A DNA stretch of 64,000 nt from Eudorina sp. 2006-703-Eu-15 (lineage: Eukaryota; Chlorophyta; Chlorophyceae; Chlamydomonadales; Volvocaceae): the NCBI GenBank assembly GCA_003117195.1, contig BDSI01000142.1, forward strand, positions 1 through 64,000, given 5' to 3'. This document shows positions 1-9,024 of this stretch, in pieces (the first letter of the stretch is position 1; every line of letters begins with the position of its first letter). The notes under the pieces are model-generated. The model made no database searches and had not been told where the DNA came from. It saw only the letters and a program-made list of their open reading frames with translations. The translations under genes were made by a program, and so were the position numbers.

Positions 1-834
1 GCAACGGGGGTGCACCCGGCAGCGGTCGGCCGCCGCGGCAACGCCTCAGCGGCTGACGACCCCTTCGTCCCTAGAGGCGCCTCCAAGGGGGGGGGGGCGT
101 CGGCCGCTGAGGCGATGCCGCGGCGGCCATGCCAACGAGCAATATCACCCCAACCCACCTATTTCTCATCATCCCCACCCCCACTCCCACCCCCACTCCC
201 GCCCCCATATCGCACCCCACTCCCATCCTCGCCGCTCCCCCTCCATTTGTCAATATAGACAGCGAAACCGCAAAAGGGCAACCCCCATCGCCGCTTTTCC
301 CCCTTGATCGGATATTCGCTCTGGCAGCAGCGCAGTACAAGTACGAGTACGAGTACGGCTATATCAATTACCTATATATACCCCATGCCCCCTCCGCTTC
401 TCTTACCCCCACATCACTCCCTCCTTCCCCTTTCCCCCCTCCCTTTCCCCCCACCTGGCCCCCATGTCTACCAGAAAATGTCTATCAATTTCCTATACCC
501 CACCGCCCCATCCCCATCCTGGGCCCCCTCCACCCACCGTTCAACCCGCAACCAATCTCGCCAGCGCTCCCCCCTACCCAGCAGAGGGAGGGAGGACGAC
601 CCTCCCCTCCCCCTTTTCCCAGCAAGGGGACGACCCTCCCCTCCCCTTTTCCCAGCAGCGCAGCTTCACAATGCCTAACAATTTCGTGTATCCCCCCTTC
701 CCTTCCCCCCTCTGACCCCCTCCCGCCGGACCTTTGCTCTGGCAGCAGCGCAGTTTGAATACGCCTACCAATCTCCTATACCCCCCCTTCTCCCCCTCCC
801 CTCCCGGCCCTCCCCTCCCCCCTCCTTCCCTCAG
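1..834 (+). other. intron upstream of PGP synthase exon, with R1 repeat copies
   Basis: No exon is recognisable here. The stretch is C/T-rich on the + strand and ends in the polypyrimidine tract and CAG acceptor at 831-834. It contains several copies or fragments of a short interspersed repeat (called R1 here), near 301-345, 471-505, 650-690 and 731-783. Its marks are GCTCTGGCAGCAGCGCAG and CTACCAATTTCCTATACC. The upstream exons of the gene, including the CDP-alcohol phosphotransferase catalytic motif, must lie before the window. The short open frames are products of base composition. Confidence 0.6.
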
Positions 835-1899
835 GGTGGCCACCGCGCTGGTGCTGCTGGCGGTGTCCCCGCCCCCTCCCTGGAGTCCACAGTTCATGAC
901 GGCGCCTGTCGTACTGATCATCTGTCGGGAGATCACGATGTCGGCGCTGCGGGAGTGGGCGGCGGCGGCGGGGGGAGGCGCGTCCAAGGTACGGCGTGAC
1001 GTGGCAGGGGTGGAGGTGAGGGGATTGGAGAGACGTGGCGGGGTGGAGTCCACACGGCGGCGGTTTGCGAAACCCATTCAGTGGCCCCGTCCATCACCAT
1101 CCCCACCATCAGCAATGCCTCCCTCTTCCTTGCCACCCGCGCCAACGCCACCATCTCCCTCGCCACCCTCCCCCTCCCGCTGTGTCACCGGCGGAGCGGG
1201 TCCCTTAGCTGGCAGCAGCGCAGCTGCAGCATGTCTGACTGAACCACGAATGCTGTAACCCCGTTCCCCCTCGCGGCTTCCCCGCTGTCCCTGCCGTACA
1301 CACATGGACGTGTACGACACACACACACACATGCGTGTGTGTACGACACAGGCTGTCAAAGTGAACACGCTGGGGAAATGGAAGACGGCGCTCCAAATGG
1401 TGTCAATGTCCGTACTGCTAGTTGTACGGCAGCCGCTCCGAGACCTCTTCCCGGACCGGGCAGGTGGGTCGTGGTTGAGGGTTTAGGGTCGGTGGGCGGC
1501 TGACCGGGCGATGTCGCGTGCTCGTGTGGGGTTTAGGTTTTCGGGTGGTTTTAGGGTTTCAGGGCATAGCGCAACCCTAAAGCCACAGGACGGGTAAGGG
1601 ATATAGAACGGGACATCCGCCCACCCTTCCACTCCAACTCCCTTTCCAACCCCCCTCCAACCCTCCCTCCAACCCCCCTCCAACCCTCCCTCCAACCCTC
1701 CCGCCACCCCCCACCAACCCTCCCGCGAACCCTCCCTCCTCCCCCCTCCCCCGCAGACTCGACCCTGTTCCTGGACATCAGCCGCCTGGCCTACGCGGGT
1801 CTGTGGGCCGGGACGGTGCTGGGGCTCTGGTCCCTGGCCATCTACTTCTCCAATGTCTGGGTGCACTTTGTGTATCCGGAAGCCAAGAAACACCAATAA
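835..1899 (+). CDS. PGP1: phosphatidylglycerophosphate synthase (CDP-diacylglycerol-glycerol-3-phosphate 3-phosphatidyltransferase), C-terminal part
   Basis: The enzyme transfers a phosphatidyl group from CDP-diacylglycerol to glycerol-3-phosphate, the committed step of phosphatidylglycerol synthesis in plastids and mitochondria. Three exons are visible: 835-988, 1352-1463 and 1757-1899 (stop TAA 1897-1899). Junctions close in phase 0 and phase 1. Diagnostic family motifs are ICREITMSALREWA in the first exon and VNTLGKWKTALQM in the second. The third encodes a hydrophobic helix (YAGLWAGTVLGLWSLAIYF) and a basic tail ending in YPEAKKHQ. About 135 C-terminal residues are present, which is roughly half to two thirds of a typical PgsA-type protein. 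The catalytic DG-AR-G-D-D motif lies upstream of the window. The symbol follows plant usage. Mitochondrial or plastid targeting cannot be judged without the N terminus. Confidence 0.9.
1464..1756 (+). other. PGP synthase last intron with telomere-like and pyrimidine repeats
   Basis: The intron starts at the GTGGGT donor and holds degenerate TTTAGGG/TTTTAGGG motifs (1474-1492 and 1540-1585). A CTCCAACCCCC-type tandem pyrimidine repeat follows at about 1626-1745, leading into the CCGCAG acceptor. The telomere-like words are few and imperfect. Confidence 0.5.
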
Positions 1900-2578
1900 C
1901 TAGCAGCTGTAGCTGAGGAGGCGTGGCAACAGCTGTAGCTGCAGCTGTAGCAGCAGCAGCTGTAGCAGAAGCTGGAGGAGTTGCAGCAGAACAGCTGCCG
2001 CCGCGGAAGCGGCAGTAGCAGTGATTGAGAGGGTGGGGGTTGAGCGGTGGGAGCAGTAGCAGCAGTGAGGGAGGGCGGGGTAAAGGAGCGGGGGCCGGGG
2101 AGGGGGATCGGCGCAGGGGCTCGTGGGGGGTTGCAGCAACAGCAGTGGGCTGGAGGCGGTCTCTGGGACCCACCACACCGCCATCGCCACCACACAGGGG
2201 GGTCGGGGCTCGGGGGGATTTCGGGGGTCCTGCTGGGGGGGGGCCAGGGCAGGGCGGCCCGGGAGAGGGTGGTGGCACGGGGACACCGGACGATAGGAGG
2301 AGGGGGAGGAGGAGCAGGGAGGAGGGGCCGGTCCTCAACCCGTGTCGGTTGGTTGGTCGGTTGGTTGGTTGGTCGGTCGGTTGTCGGTTGGTGTGACCAC
2401 CTGCGCCACCCGCCAGGGTGGTGTTGTTTCTTTTTTAAACCTCCTCCACCACCAACGCACATGCTCTGATGACCATGTCACGTCGGTTGGGTGGTCGGTT
2501 AGGTAGTTTAGGTGGTTGGGTGGTGTAACCCCCGCCACAACAAATGCCATGAGAACCTGGTCACACCGCCCGCGACCC
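1900..2578. other. 3' flank of PGP synthase, convergent intergenic stretch
   Basis: No gene is seen. It holds a CAG/CTG-rich start (1900-2000), G-rich sequence, and a GGTTGGTC-type tandem repeat at 2341-2395. A TGTAA at 2524-2528 matches the volvocine polyadenylation signal and is the first one after the PGP synthase stop, about 625 nt downstream. Whether it is used is unknown. Confidence 0.4.
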
Positions 2579-2740
2579 TTATGGATAGACGCGGATTGTG
2601 CGGTACGGCACGTTGTCGTGAGGCTCCTTGTCGTACACCTTGTCGTACACTTGGACGGCGCGTGGGGCTCGGAGGATGACTGCAGGCCTGTTAAGTTCAT
2701 GGTCGGCAATCAGGCGGGTGGCAACCTCGTCACGGTTGCA
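2579..2740 (-). CDS. terminal coding exon of an unidentified protein
   Basis: Reading the - strand, a good acceptor (TGACTTTCAG at 2741-2750) is followed by 53 codons and TAA (2579-2581). The reading is amphipathic and low in homopolymers, with segments such as EVATRLIADHELNRPAVIL and VYDKVYDKEPHDNVPYR. This is very unlike the shadow frames around it, so it looks like a genuine C-terminal exon entering in phase 0. I could not find the preceding exon with confidence. It may be the last exon of the unidentified gene at 5378-9024, if that gene splices past its apparent stop, or of a separate small gene between 2.8 and 5.3 kb. The family is not recognised. Confidence 0.6.
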   Translation of the reverse strand, partial: CNRDEVATRLIADHELNRPAVILRAPRAVQVYDKVYDKEPHDNVPYRTIRVYP

Positions 2741-2889
2741 CTGAAAGTCACATCAGGTACTGATGATGCGGAGAATTCTCTCTCCCAGGGCGCTTCAGGT
2801 GTGTAGATGTCGGAGCTCAATCAAAAGAAAAACACAACCTAGAGACAAACTCTGGACACACACCCAAAACTGCTCGGAAAGTCGGAATA

Positions 2890-2975
2890 CGTACGCGAGG
2901 TCACCGTTACAAGGCGGACCCGTAGTCCCGACCGGGTGTTCCAACGGCGGGCCCAGATAGCTCGTAGGCGCCTCA
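2890..2975 (-). repeat. R3 interspersed repeat copy
   Basis: The reverse complement reads through CGCCTACGAGCTATCTGGG, GAACACCCGGTCGGGA and GGGTCCGCCTTGTAACGG. It matches 45893-45960 on the + strand over about 70 bp with only a few differences. It belongs to the same family as the copies at 36884, 38906, 45893 and 50372. Confidence 0.75.
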
Positions 2976-3657
2976 GAGCCGACCCCTTCCCCCCAATACT
3001 TACATCACAAGGCGAGATACCTGCCTGGCGGTGGGAAATGAGAGAGGGTGCGAGTGCGCGCGGCAGGCGCGGCGGCCGCGCTGCCAGCCAGCCAAGCGCG
3101 CCAGCACGCCAACTAACGTGCAGTGCGGACCCGACCCAGCCCGCCAGGACCCACACACACTTCACCGACCGACGCCGTCCGAGGTTGGTTCCGCGTTTGG
3201 GTTCGGTCCTGGGGTCGTGGGGCGGCGGGGGGGGGGGGGCGGCGGGCGGCGGGGCCCGCGGCGCTATCTAGGGGTGGTGGAGGTGACGCCTCCACATCCC
3301 CCTCCATCCAGGCACGCCCCAAGGCGCGGCCCCGCGCCCAACCCCTCCCCCCTCCCTTTGCGAGCCTCTTTTATCTCCCCCCCGCGGGCCCTAAAAGCCG
3401 AGCCACCAGTGTAACCGCGTGCGGTCCCCTCAAAGGACCCAACTCGAGAGCAGCGATTTGTTTTCCAGCCCCGCACACGTGTATGTCGGGTACAGTTACT
3501 CGGCTTTACAACGAGTTGATAAAACGAGTAAAATCGTCTCGGGACGGGGGGAGAAGGGGGGCCGTTTGCGCCGGCCGGTTCCCGTCGGCGGCAGGCCAGA
3601 CCCGTCTGGATGACGGGCTCATGACGTCATATGATGCCAGCGGAAGTGCGTCTGTCT

Positions 3658-3662
3658 GTCTG

Positions 3663-3719
<57 letters not shown>

Positions 3720-3722
3720 TTT
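3658..3722 (+). repeat. TTTC microsatellite
   Basis: About 15 consecutive TTTC units, interrupted only near the 3' end. The predicted Phe/Ser/Leu peptides across it are artefacts. Confidence 0.95.
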
Positions 3723-4863
3723 TCTTTCTGTCTGTCGGTCAACGGCTGCGTGCCAAAAACAAAAAAAACCTAGAGCACCGCGTCCGTGCCGCCGCGTCCT
3801 CACCGCTCGGCCCTCCGCCGCCCCGCCCTCGGGCCGTCGCCCCCTGGCCAGCGCACCGGGGTCGTCAACCTAGAGAGCACCGCACGGCCTCCTCTGCCAC
3901 CACAAGTCAGTCAACCGCATCCCCGCCGCCCCGCCGGCATATGGGCGACGGCTAAGGTGCGGTATACGGTAGGTACCAAGGTACGGCGAGTGTACGGCAC
4001 CGGCACCAGCCGCCGTCACCAGCACCACCACCACCACCACCGTGCAAGGAGCGTCCAAGTTCTGTCCGCTCAACACACAAACCATTGGCACCTCATCCCA
4101 AAGATTCCTCTTCCTTCCCCCCTCCCCCCACTACGGACGGCCTCGTGGTGATCCCCACCCGACCGCCGTACCGAGGGCGGCATCTCCCCTCCCGCCACCG
4201 CCGTACCCCGGTGCCGCACAAGGGGCCGGGGCATCACGGCCGCCTCGCCGTCCCAGACAGGGCTTGCGGGGTGGGGGTTTGCGGGGAGGGGGGGAGGGAG
4301 GAGGTTCGAGGGTCCCTAGGTTCGTAAGGTTCGCAATGCCCCACAGGCCATCCCCCCTCCTCCTTATGTCGATAATAACTAATTTTGGGAGCGGCGGGTT
4401 AGGATCCCCCACGCCACCGTCGCGCTGCAGAACTGCAGCCGCCCCGCCCCGCCCCGCAAGCATCCAGGCAGGGAGGCAGGCAGGTAAGTCCCCCACCCTG
4501 TCCATCGCCACTACCCGTACAAAGCCCCAGATCAAGCAATTGCGCCGCGCACCAAACCCCCAGCAAGACCCCAGCAGACCCTGTACCCCCCAAAACAATA
4601 ACCCGTTGTCCGCACACCCGCATCTGCCATCTCCGGTCCTCCACGATCGGCTCTCACAACTCCGATACAACTCAAAAGAAAACGTTTAGTACTCCGCCGC
4701 TCCCCTGTCAAGCACGGCACGAGATCCCGTACATCGCGTGGCTGACCCACGGGTTGGACACGCCCCCCCCCCCGGGACCCCCCCGCCGCCCCGTGGACAA
4801 ATCAAAATGTCTGGGAGGGGAGCGTAACCCCCCTCCTGCAGACTCTCCACCAAGGCGCTGCTG

Positions 4864-4927
4864 CTGGTGGTGGTGGTGGTAGTGGTGGTGGTGGTGGTGG
4901 TGGTGGTGGTGATGATGGTGGTGGTGA
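4864..4927 (+). repeat. TGG trinucleotide microsatellite
   Basis: An almost pure run of TGG, broken by single substitutions (TAG and GAT variants), adjoining CTGCTGCTGG. It lies in the stretch with no confident gene. Confidence 0.9.
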
Positions 4928-5377
4928 AGGGTCGGTTGCGCCCTCCTCCCCCCTCGAAGCCCGAGTGGTGGAGGCAAAGACCCGCCAGCGCCGTCCCCCC
5001 CAGGCGTCATGTCCCCCCCGGGCGCCGTCCCCCCCAGGCGTCATGTCCCCCCCCAGGCGTCCTCGCCGCTCTCTACTCTGCCGCCCTTCCAGCGCCTCCG
5101 CCCGCCACCCCTCGCAGCCCTTGCAAGTTTACCCGGCGCCGGCAGCACCAGTTCACAGTCACGCAAGCAAACACCACCGGCGGCGAACCATGCGACGCCG
5201 TCGCGTCGCCCCCCCAGTGCTGCAACACCGGCGGCAGCAAGGCAGGTCCCACCGCCCGCCTGCCTGCCTGCCTGCAGACACACCGGCTGTCCAGTTTAAA
5301 GCTACACTTTGGGATGAAAGCTACGCCTTCTGGTGCCTCTAGGGTTGTCAGTACGCAGCAGCCAGCGTCGGCGGCGG

Positions 5378-8300
5378 CTATTCGTCGGGTTGCGGCGCCG
5401 ACGGCGCCGTCATCGGCGTCGGCGTCGGCGTCGGCGGCGACCGCGGCCGCCGCCGCCGGGCGCCCAGCTCCGCCGCGACCTCCGCCGGCCAGTACGGCGC
5501 CTCGAAGCCCAGCCGTACGACAAACACCCAGCCGTCTTTCCCGTCCAGGCGGGGTGCGGCGACGGAGCAGCGGTACAGGGTGGTCTCCGCCACCGCCTGC
5601 TGCCGCTCCTCCCGCAGCCGCCGCTGCAGCAGACCCAGCGCCGTCAGCATCGTGGCCCCCTGGGCCAGGTCGGCGGTGACCATAATCCAGGGAGGGGACG
5701 GCGGGACGCGCCGCTCGTCCTGGTACGACCGGAATGCCGTACGCCCGCGTCGCGGCTGGTGCTGCTGCTGGTGCTGCTGACGCGAGCTCGGGTGCTGCAG
5801 GTCGCGGCCGTCGTACTGACCCATGGGTCCGTTGGCGGCGGCGGATGCAGCCGCCGTCGCCGCCTCCGCGGCGTCCGCCTCCGCCTGCTGGGCCAGCAGG
5901 GCGCCGTACAGCGTGTCCGCCAGGTCGTACGCCTGGTCCTCGTCCACGTCACCCTTCATGTCCCAGACTTGCCGTACATTGATCGACAGGTCCAGCAGGA
6001 ACCGGGCGTGGCGCAGGGCGGCCTGGCGGGGGGGAGGGCGGGAGGGCGCGCGTGTGTGTGGGGGGGTTTGGGTTGGGGTGTGTGTGGGGGGGTTGGGGTT
6101 GGGGTGTGTGTGGGGGGGTTGGGGTTGGGGTGTGTGTGGGGGGGGGCGCGGGGGGCTTCGTTTCGGGATGGGGAGGGTTTGTGGTGTGGGAGGTTCGTTT
6201 GGGAGGGGTTCGTCGGAAAGGGTAGCAATGCATGGAGCGCTAACCACCCTAGCCCCAACCACCCTAATCCCAACCACCCTGGCCTCAACCACCCGGGCCT
6301 CAACCGCCCGGGCCCCAACCACCCTAGCCCCAACCACCCTAGCCCCAACCACCCTGGCCTCAACCACCCGGGCCTCAAACACCCGGGCTGCAACCACCCT
6401 AGCCCCAACCACCCTAGCCCCAACCACCCGGGCCCCAACCACCCTGGCCTCAACCACCCGGGCCCCAACCACCCGGGCCCCAACCACCCTGGCCTCAAGT
6501 GAAAGCAATGTGTGTAGGCGTGTGGGGGGGGATCCCGGGGCATGGAGGTTATGGGGCGTGCGGGCGGCCCGGCAGAGAGAGAGATCTCAATCAGGGGGGC
6601 GGGGCTTGCGGGCGAGCGCGAGGAGGTGGCGGCGCGGGGGATGCGGCCGCGGCCGCGGGGGAAGTGAAGGTGAAGGAAGGTGACGGGACATGACGGAAGG
6701 TTGCGGAAGGTGACGGGAGGCGGCGCTGGCGGGCGGGACGGAGGGCGTGGGGTCCTGGAAGCTCCCCCCGCCCCCTTACCCCTAACCCCTGGTCGGGGTA
6801 ATGGGGCGGGGGGAGCTTCCAGGACCCCCTCCCCTCCCTCCCTCCCTCCCCCCCTCCCCCCCCTCCCTCCCTCCCTCCCTCCCCCCCCCCCCCTCCCTTC
6901 CCTCCCCTCCCCTCCCCTCCCCTCCCCTCCCCTCCCCTCCCCTCCCCTCCCTCCCCTCCCCTCCCCTCCCCTCCCCTCCCTCCCCTCCCCTCCCCTCCCC
7001 TCCCCTCCCCTCCCCTCCCCTCCCCCCCCCCCCCCTCCCCTCCCCTCCCCTCCCCTCCCCCCCTCCCTCCCCTCCCCTCCCCTCCCCTCCCCTCCCCTCC
7101 CCTCCCCTCCCCTCCCCTCCCCTCCCCTCCCCTCCCCTCCCCTCCCCTCCCCCCCCCCCTGCCCCCCCCCTCCCTGGACTCACCGGAAGCTGCTGGTCAT
7201 GCGGCTCCAGCGCCCGGGACCGTGCTCGTACGCGGTACATGTACGACACGTCGCTCGACTGCGGGCGGCCCTCCAGCGGGGACCTCCTGCCGTGCACGGC
7301 CTTCGCCGTACGTGTGTGTGTGTGTGCATGTGTTGCGGGTGGTGGTGGGGGTGTCAGAGGACAGTGGAGGGAGCTTCGTTGCCTTGATGGACACGATAGA
7401 GGCGGAGGCGGATGAGGGCACCCGATAGGGGGAGGGGGACGGGGCGGACGGCACCCGTCCCAACGGTGCGCCGCAACGAACTTCTTCAGAGACCCGACAG
7501 CACAACGGCTGGCTAAGTGGTGGCGAGGTGGTGACCAAGTGATGTCCAGGGAAGGGACATGACCGGGGGGGGGGGGAGGAAAGGACGGCAAGCGCGACCA
7601 CAGGGGCTTGCGCCTCCTATGCATTTGCTGCCGCTCTCTTCAACCTCACCCTCACCCTCCCCCCTCCTCCCCAATCCATACCCTCCCCCCACGCGCCACC
7701 CACCCCACCCCATACATCTTCCCATTCTCGCGTCCCCACCGTCCCCACCGTCCCCACCCGTGACTCGTTATTTCCCCCTCTTGACAACCTTGCCCCTCCT
7801 CCTCCTGTGCTCTTCGGCTGATGGGACACACATAGACCACCCCTGCGAGCCTTCCCACCCCCCTGCCCCTCCCTCCCCCCCCCTCCCACCCACCCATCCC
7901 CCTTCCCCTCCCTCCCTCCCTCCCTCCCCCCACACCTTACCTATCAGCTAAGCCCCACCGACCCACGATCCACCCCCTTAGCTTCACCCCGCCACCCGAT
8001 CTCCCCCCCCGCCCACCTGCTTGACGTCCACGACGAAGCTGAGGGCCCTATGGAAGCTGCCCATGAAGATGTTGGCCAGAGTGAGCACTCGCATGCCCTT
8101 GAGCGCCCCCGCGCCGCCGTCGAACCGCACCACCGCCCGCTGCTCCACCCCCAGAGCCTGCGACAGCGCCGACGCCGCCCCGGCCGCCACCGTGTCCGCC
8201 TTCACCGGGACCAGCTGCCGCCCGTCGGGCAGCCGGAGCGGCGCGCCGGCCGCGGGGTTGCCCACCGGCGGCGCCTCGTCGGCGGCGGCGGCGTCCGCGG

Positions 8301-9024
8301 CGACGGCGGCGGCGGCTGCGCCGCCGCCTCCGCTGTCGCTGGCGGCCGTGCTCCGGGCCGTGCTGGAGGCAGAGGCGTGGGGGGTGCCGCGGCGGCGGCC
8401 TCTTCCGCTGCCGCTGCCGACCGCGATGTCGAGGATGGACTTGACGGGCCGCCGGTCGGTGGCAGGCTGGGGCTGGCCTGTGGACGGTGCGGCCTGCTGG
8501 ATGGGGCTGGAGCTGGTCTGGGGTCCCACGGCTGCGGAGGCACCTTCCTCCAGCTCCGCTGGCGGCTGGGTCGGAGTCGCGGGGCTGCCGTCCTTGGCGC
8601 CGCCGCTGGATCTGGATTCGGATGCAGATCGAAATCGTCGCTGCCGTACAGGCCGGCCGCTGGGCGTGCGTGAGATTTGGGAGGGGGGGCTGTCGTTGGT
8701 ACCGTTGGCGGCGGCGGGGGTAGCGGTGGCGGCGGGGGAGGGGGCGGCGGGGGAGGGGGCGGCGGCGGCAGCGCGTGGAGGCGCGGGGAAGCCGCGCAGG
8801 CGATGTGCGCGGGTTGCTGCGAGCAGCTGCCGGCAGGTTCCTGGTAGGCCCGCTTCTGATGTGGCTGCAGATGGGGGGGCTAAGGCGGAGGCCGCAGCTG
8901 CGATGGAAGACGGTCCTGGGCCGGCGAGGCTGTGAGGGGTCAGCGGCAAGGGGCCGTTTGGAGGGGCCAGGCAGACGGGGTCAGGGAGCAAAGGGAGAGC
9001 AATGGGCGCTGTCAGGGCATTCAT
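5378..9024 (-). CDS. unidentified protein, three exons
   Basis: Exons on the - strand are 9024-8017 (or starting at an acceptor at 8929), 7300-7184 and 6022-5378, with stop TAG at 5378-5380. All three junctions are phase 0, with donors GTGGGC and GTGAGT and acceptors GCGAAG and CCGCCAG. The ATG at 9024 is in frame and gives about 589 residues, but a strong acceptor, CCCCTCACAG, at 8930-8932 means an upstream exon is equally possible. The first exon is Ala/Pro/Ser-rich, then becomes well structured near its end (VVRFDGGAGALKGMRVLTL, IFMGSFHRALSFVVDV). The last exon holds a helical segment (DLSINVRQVWDMKGDVDE), a Gln/Ala linker and GWVFVVRLGFEAPYWPAEV. No known family is recognised. The C terminus is Pro/Thr-rich and may instead splice onward to 2579-2740. 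Confidence 0.65.
6043..6150 (+). repeat. G/T-rich tandem repeat in intron
   Basis: Three copies of a unit of about 28 bp made of GGTTGGGGTTGGGG followed by TGTGTGTGG. It lies directly upstream, in + orientation, of the 15-bp array in the same intron of the unidentified - strand gene. The G-run density suggests G-quadruplex potential. Confidence 0.8.
6241..6499 (+). repeat. 15-bp minisatellite (CAACCACCCTAGCCC-like)
   Basis: About 17 tandem units of CAACCACCCTAGCCC, with variants in the last five bases (GGCCT, GGGCC, ATCCC). It lies in the intron between exons 7184-7300 and 5378-6022 of the - strand gene. The unit length is a multiple of three, so it is open in several frames, but splicing places it outside the coding sequence. 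Confidence 0.9.
6749..6828. repeat. 34-bp inverted repeat (hairpin)
   Basis: The left arm at 6749-6782 and the right arm at 6795-6828 are reverse complements with one mismatch. Both arms contain GGTCCTGGAAGCTCCCCCCG, and the loop is 12 nt. The hairpin sits directly against the long polypyrimidine array that follows, inside an intron of the - strand gene. Confidence 0.9.
6829..7174 (+). repeat. CCCCT polypyrimidine array
   Basis: About 345 bp made almost only of C and T, mainly CCCCT units with CCCTC blocks and two long C runs (around 7025 and 7152). It ends just before the donor of exon 7184-7300 on the - strand. Such mirror-symmetric purine/pyrimidine tracts can form triplex DNA. The long Pro/Ser and Gly/Arg open frames over it are artefacts. 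Confidence 0.95.

Larger units (their letters stand above)
2741..5377. other. stretch without a confident gene; repeats and possible exon pieces
   Basis: It contains an R3 repeat copy (2890-2975), a TTTC microsatellite (3658-3722), a TGG run (4864-4927) and a 34-bp near-duplicate of CCGTCCCCCCCAGGCGTCAT (4989-5052). Two - strand segments look weakly coding but lack convincing splice signals on both sides. One is around 5133-5225 (a reading with DGVAWFAAGGVCLRDCEL, donor at 5132). The other is around 4360-4440 (a reading with GDPNPPLPKLVIIDI). Either could be an internal exon leading to 2579-2740. Confidence 0.35.

Noticed and set aside
129..758. 209-residue Pro/Thr/Ser + strand frame
   Set aside because: C/T-rich intron with R1 copies; the true exon of this gene starts at 835.
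6680..7624. Pro/Ser-rich + frame and Gly/Arg-rich - frame of 200-280 residues
   Set aside because: They lie on a CCCCT simple-sequence array inside an intron, with no splice or family support.
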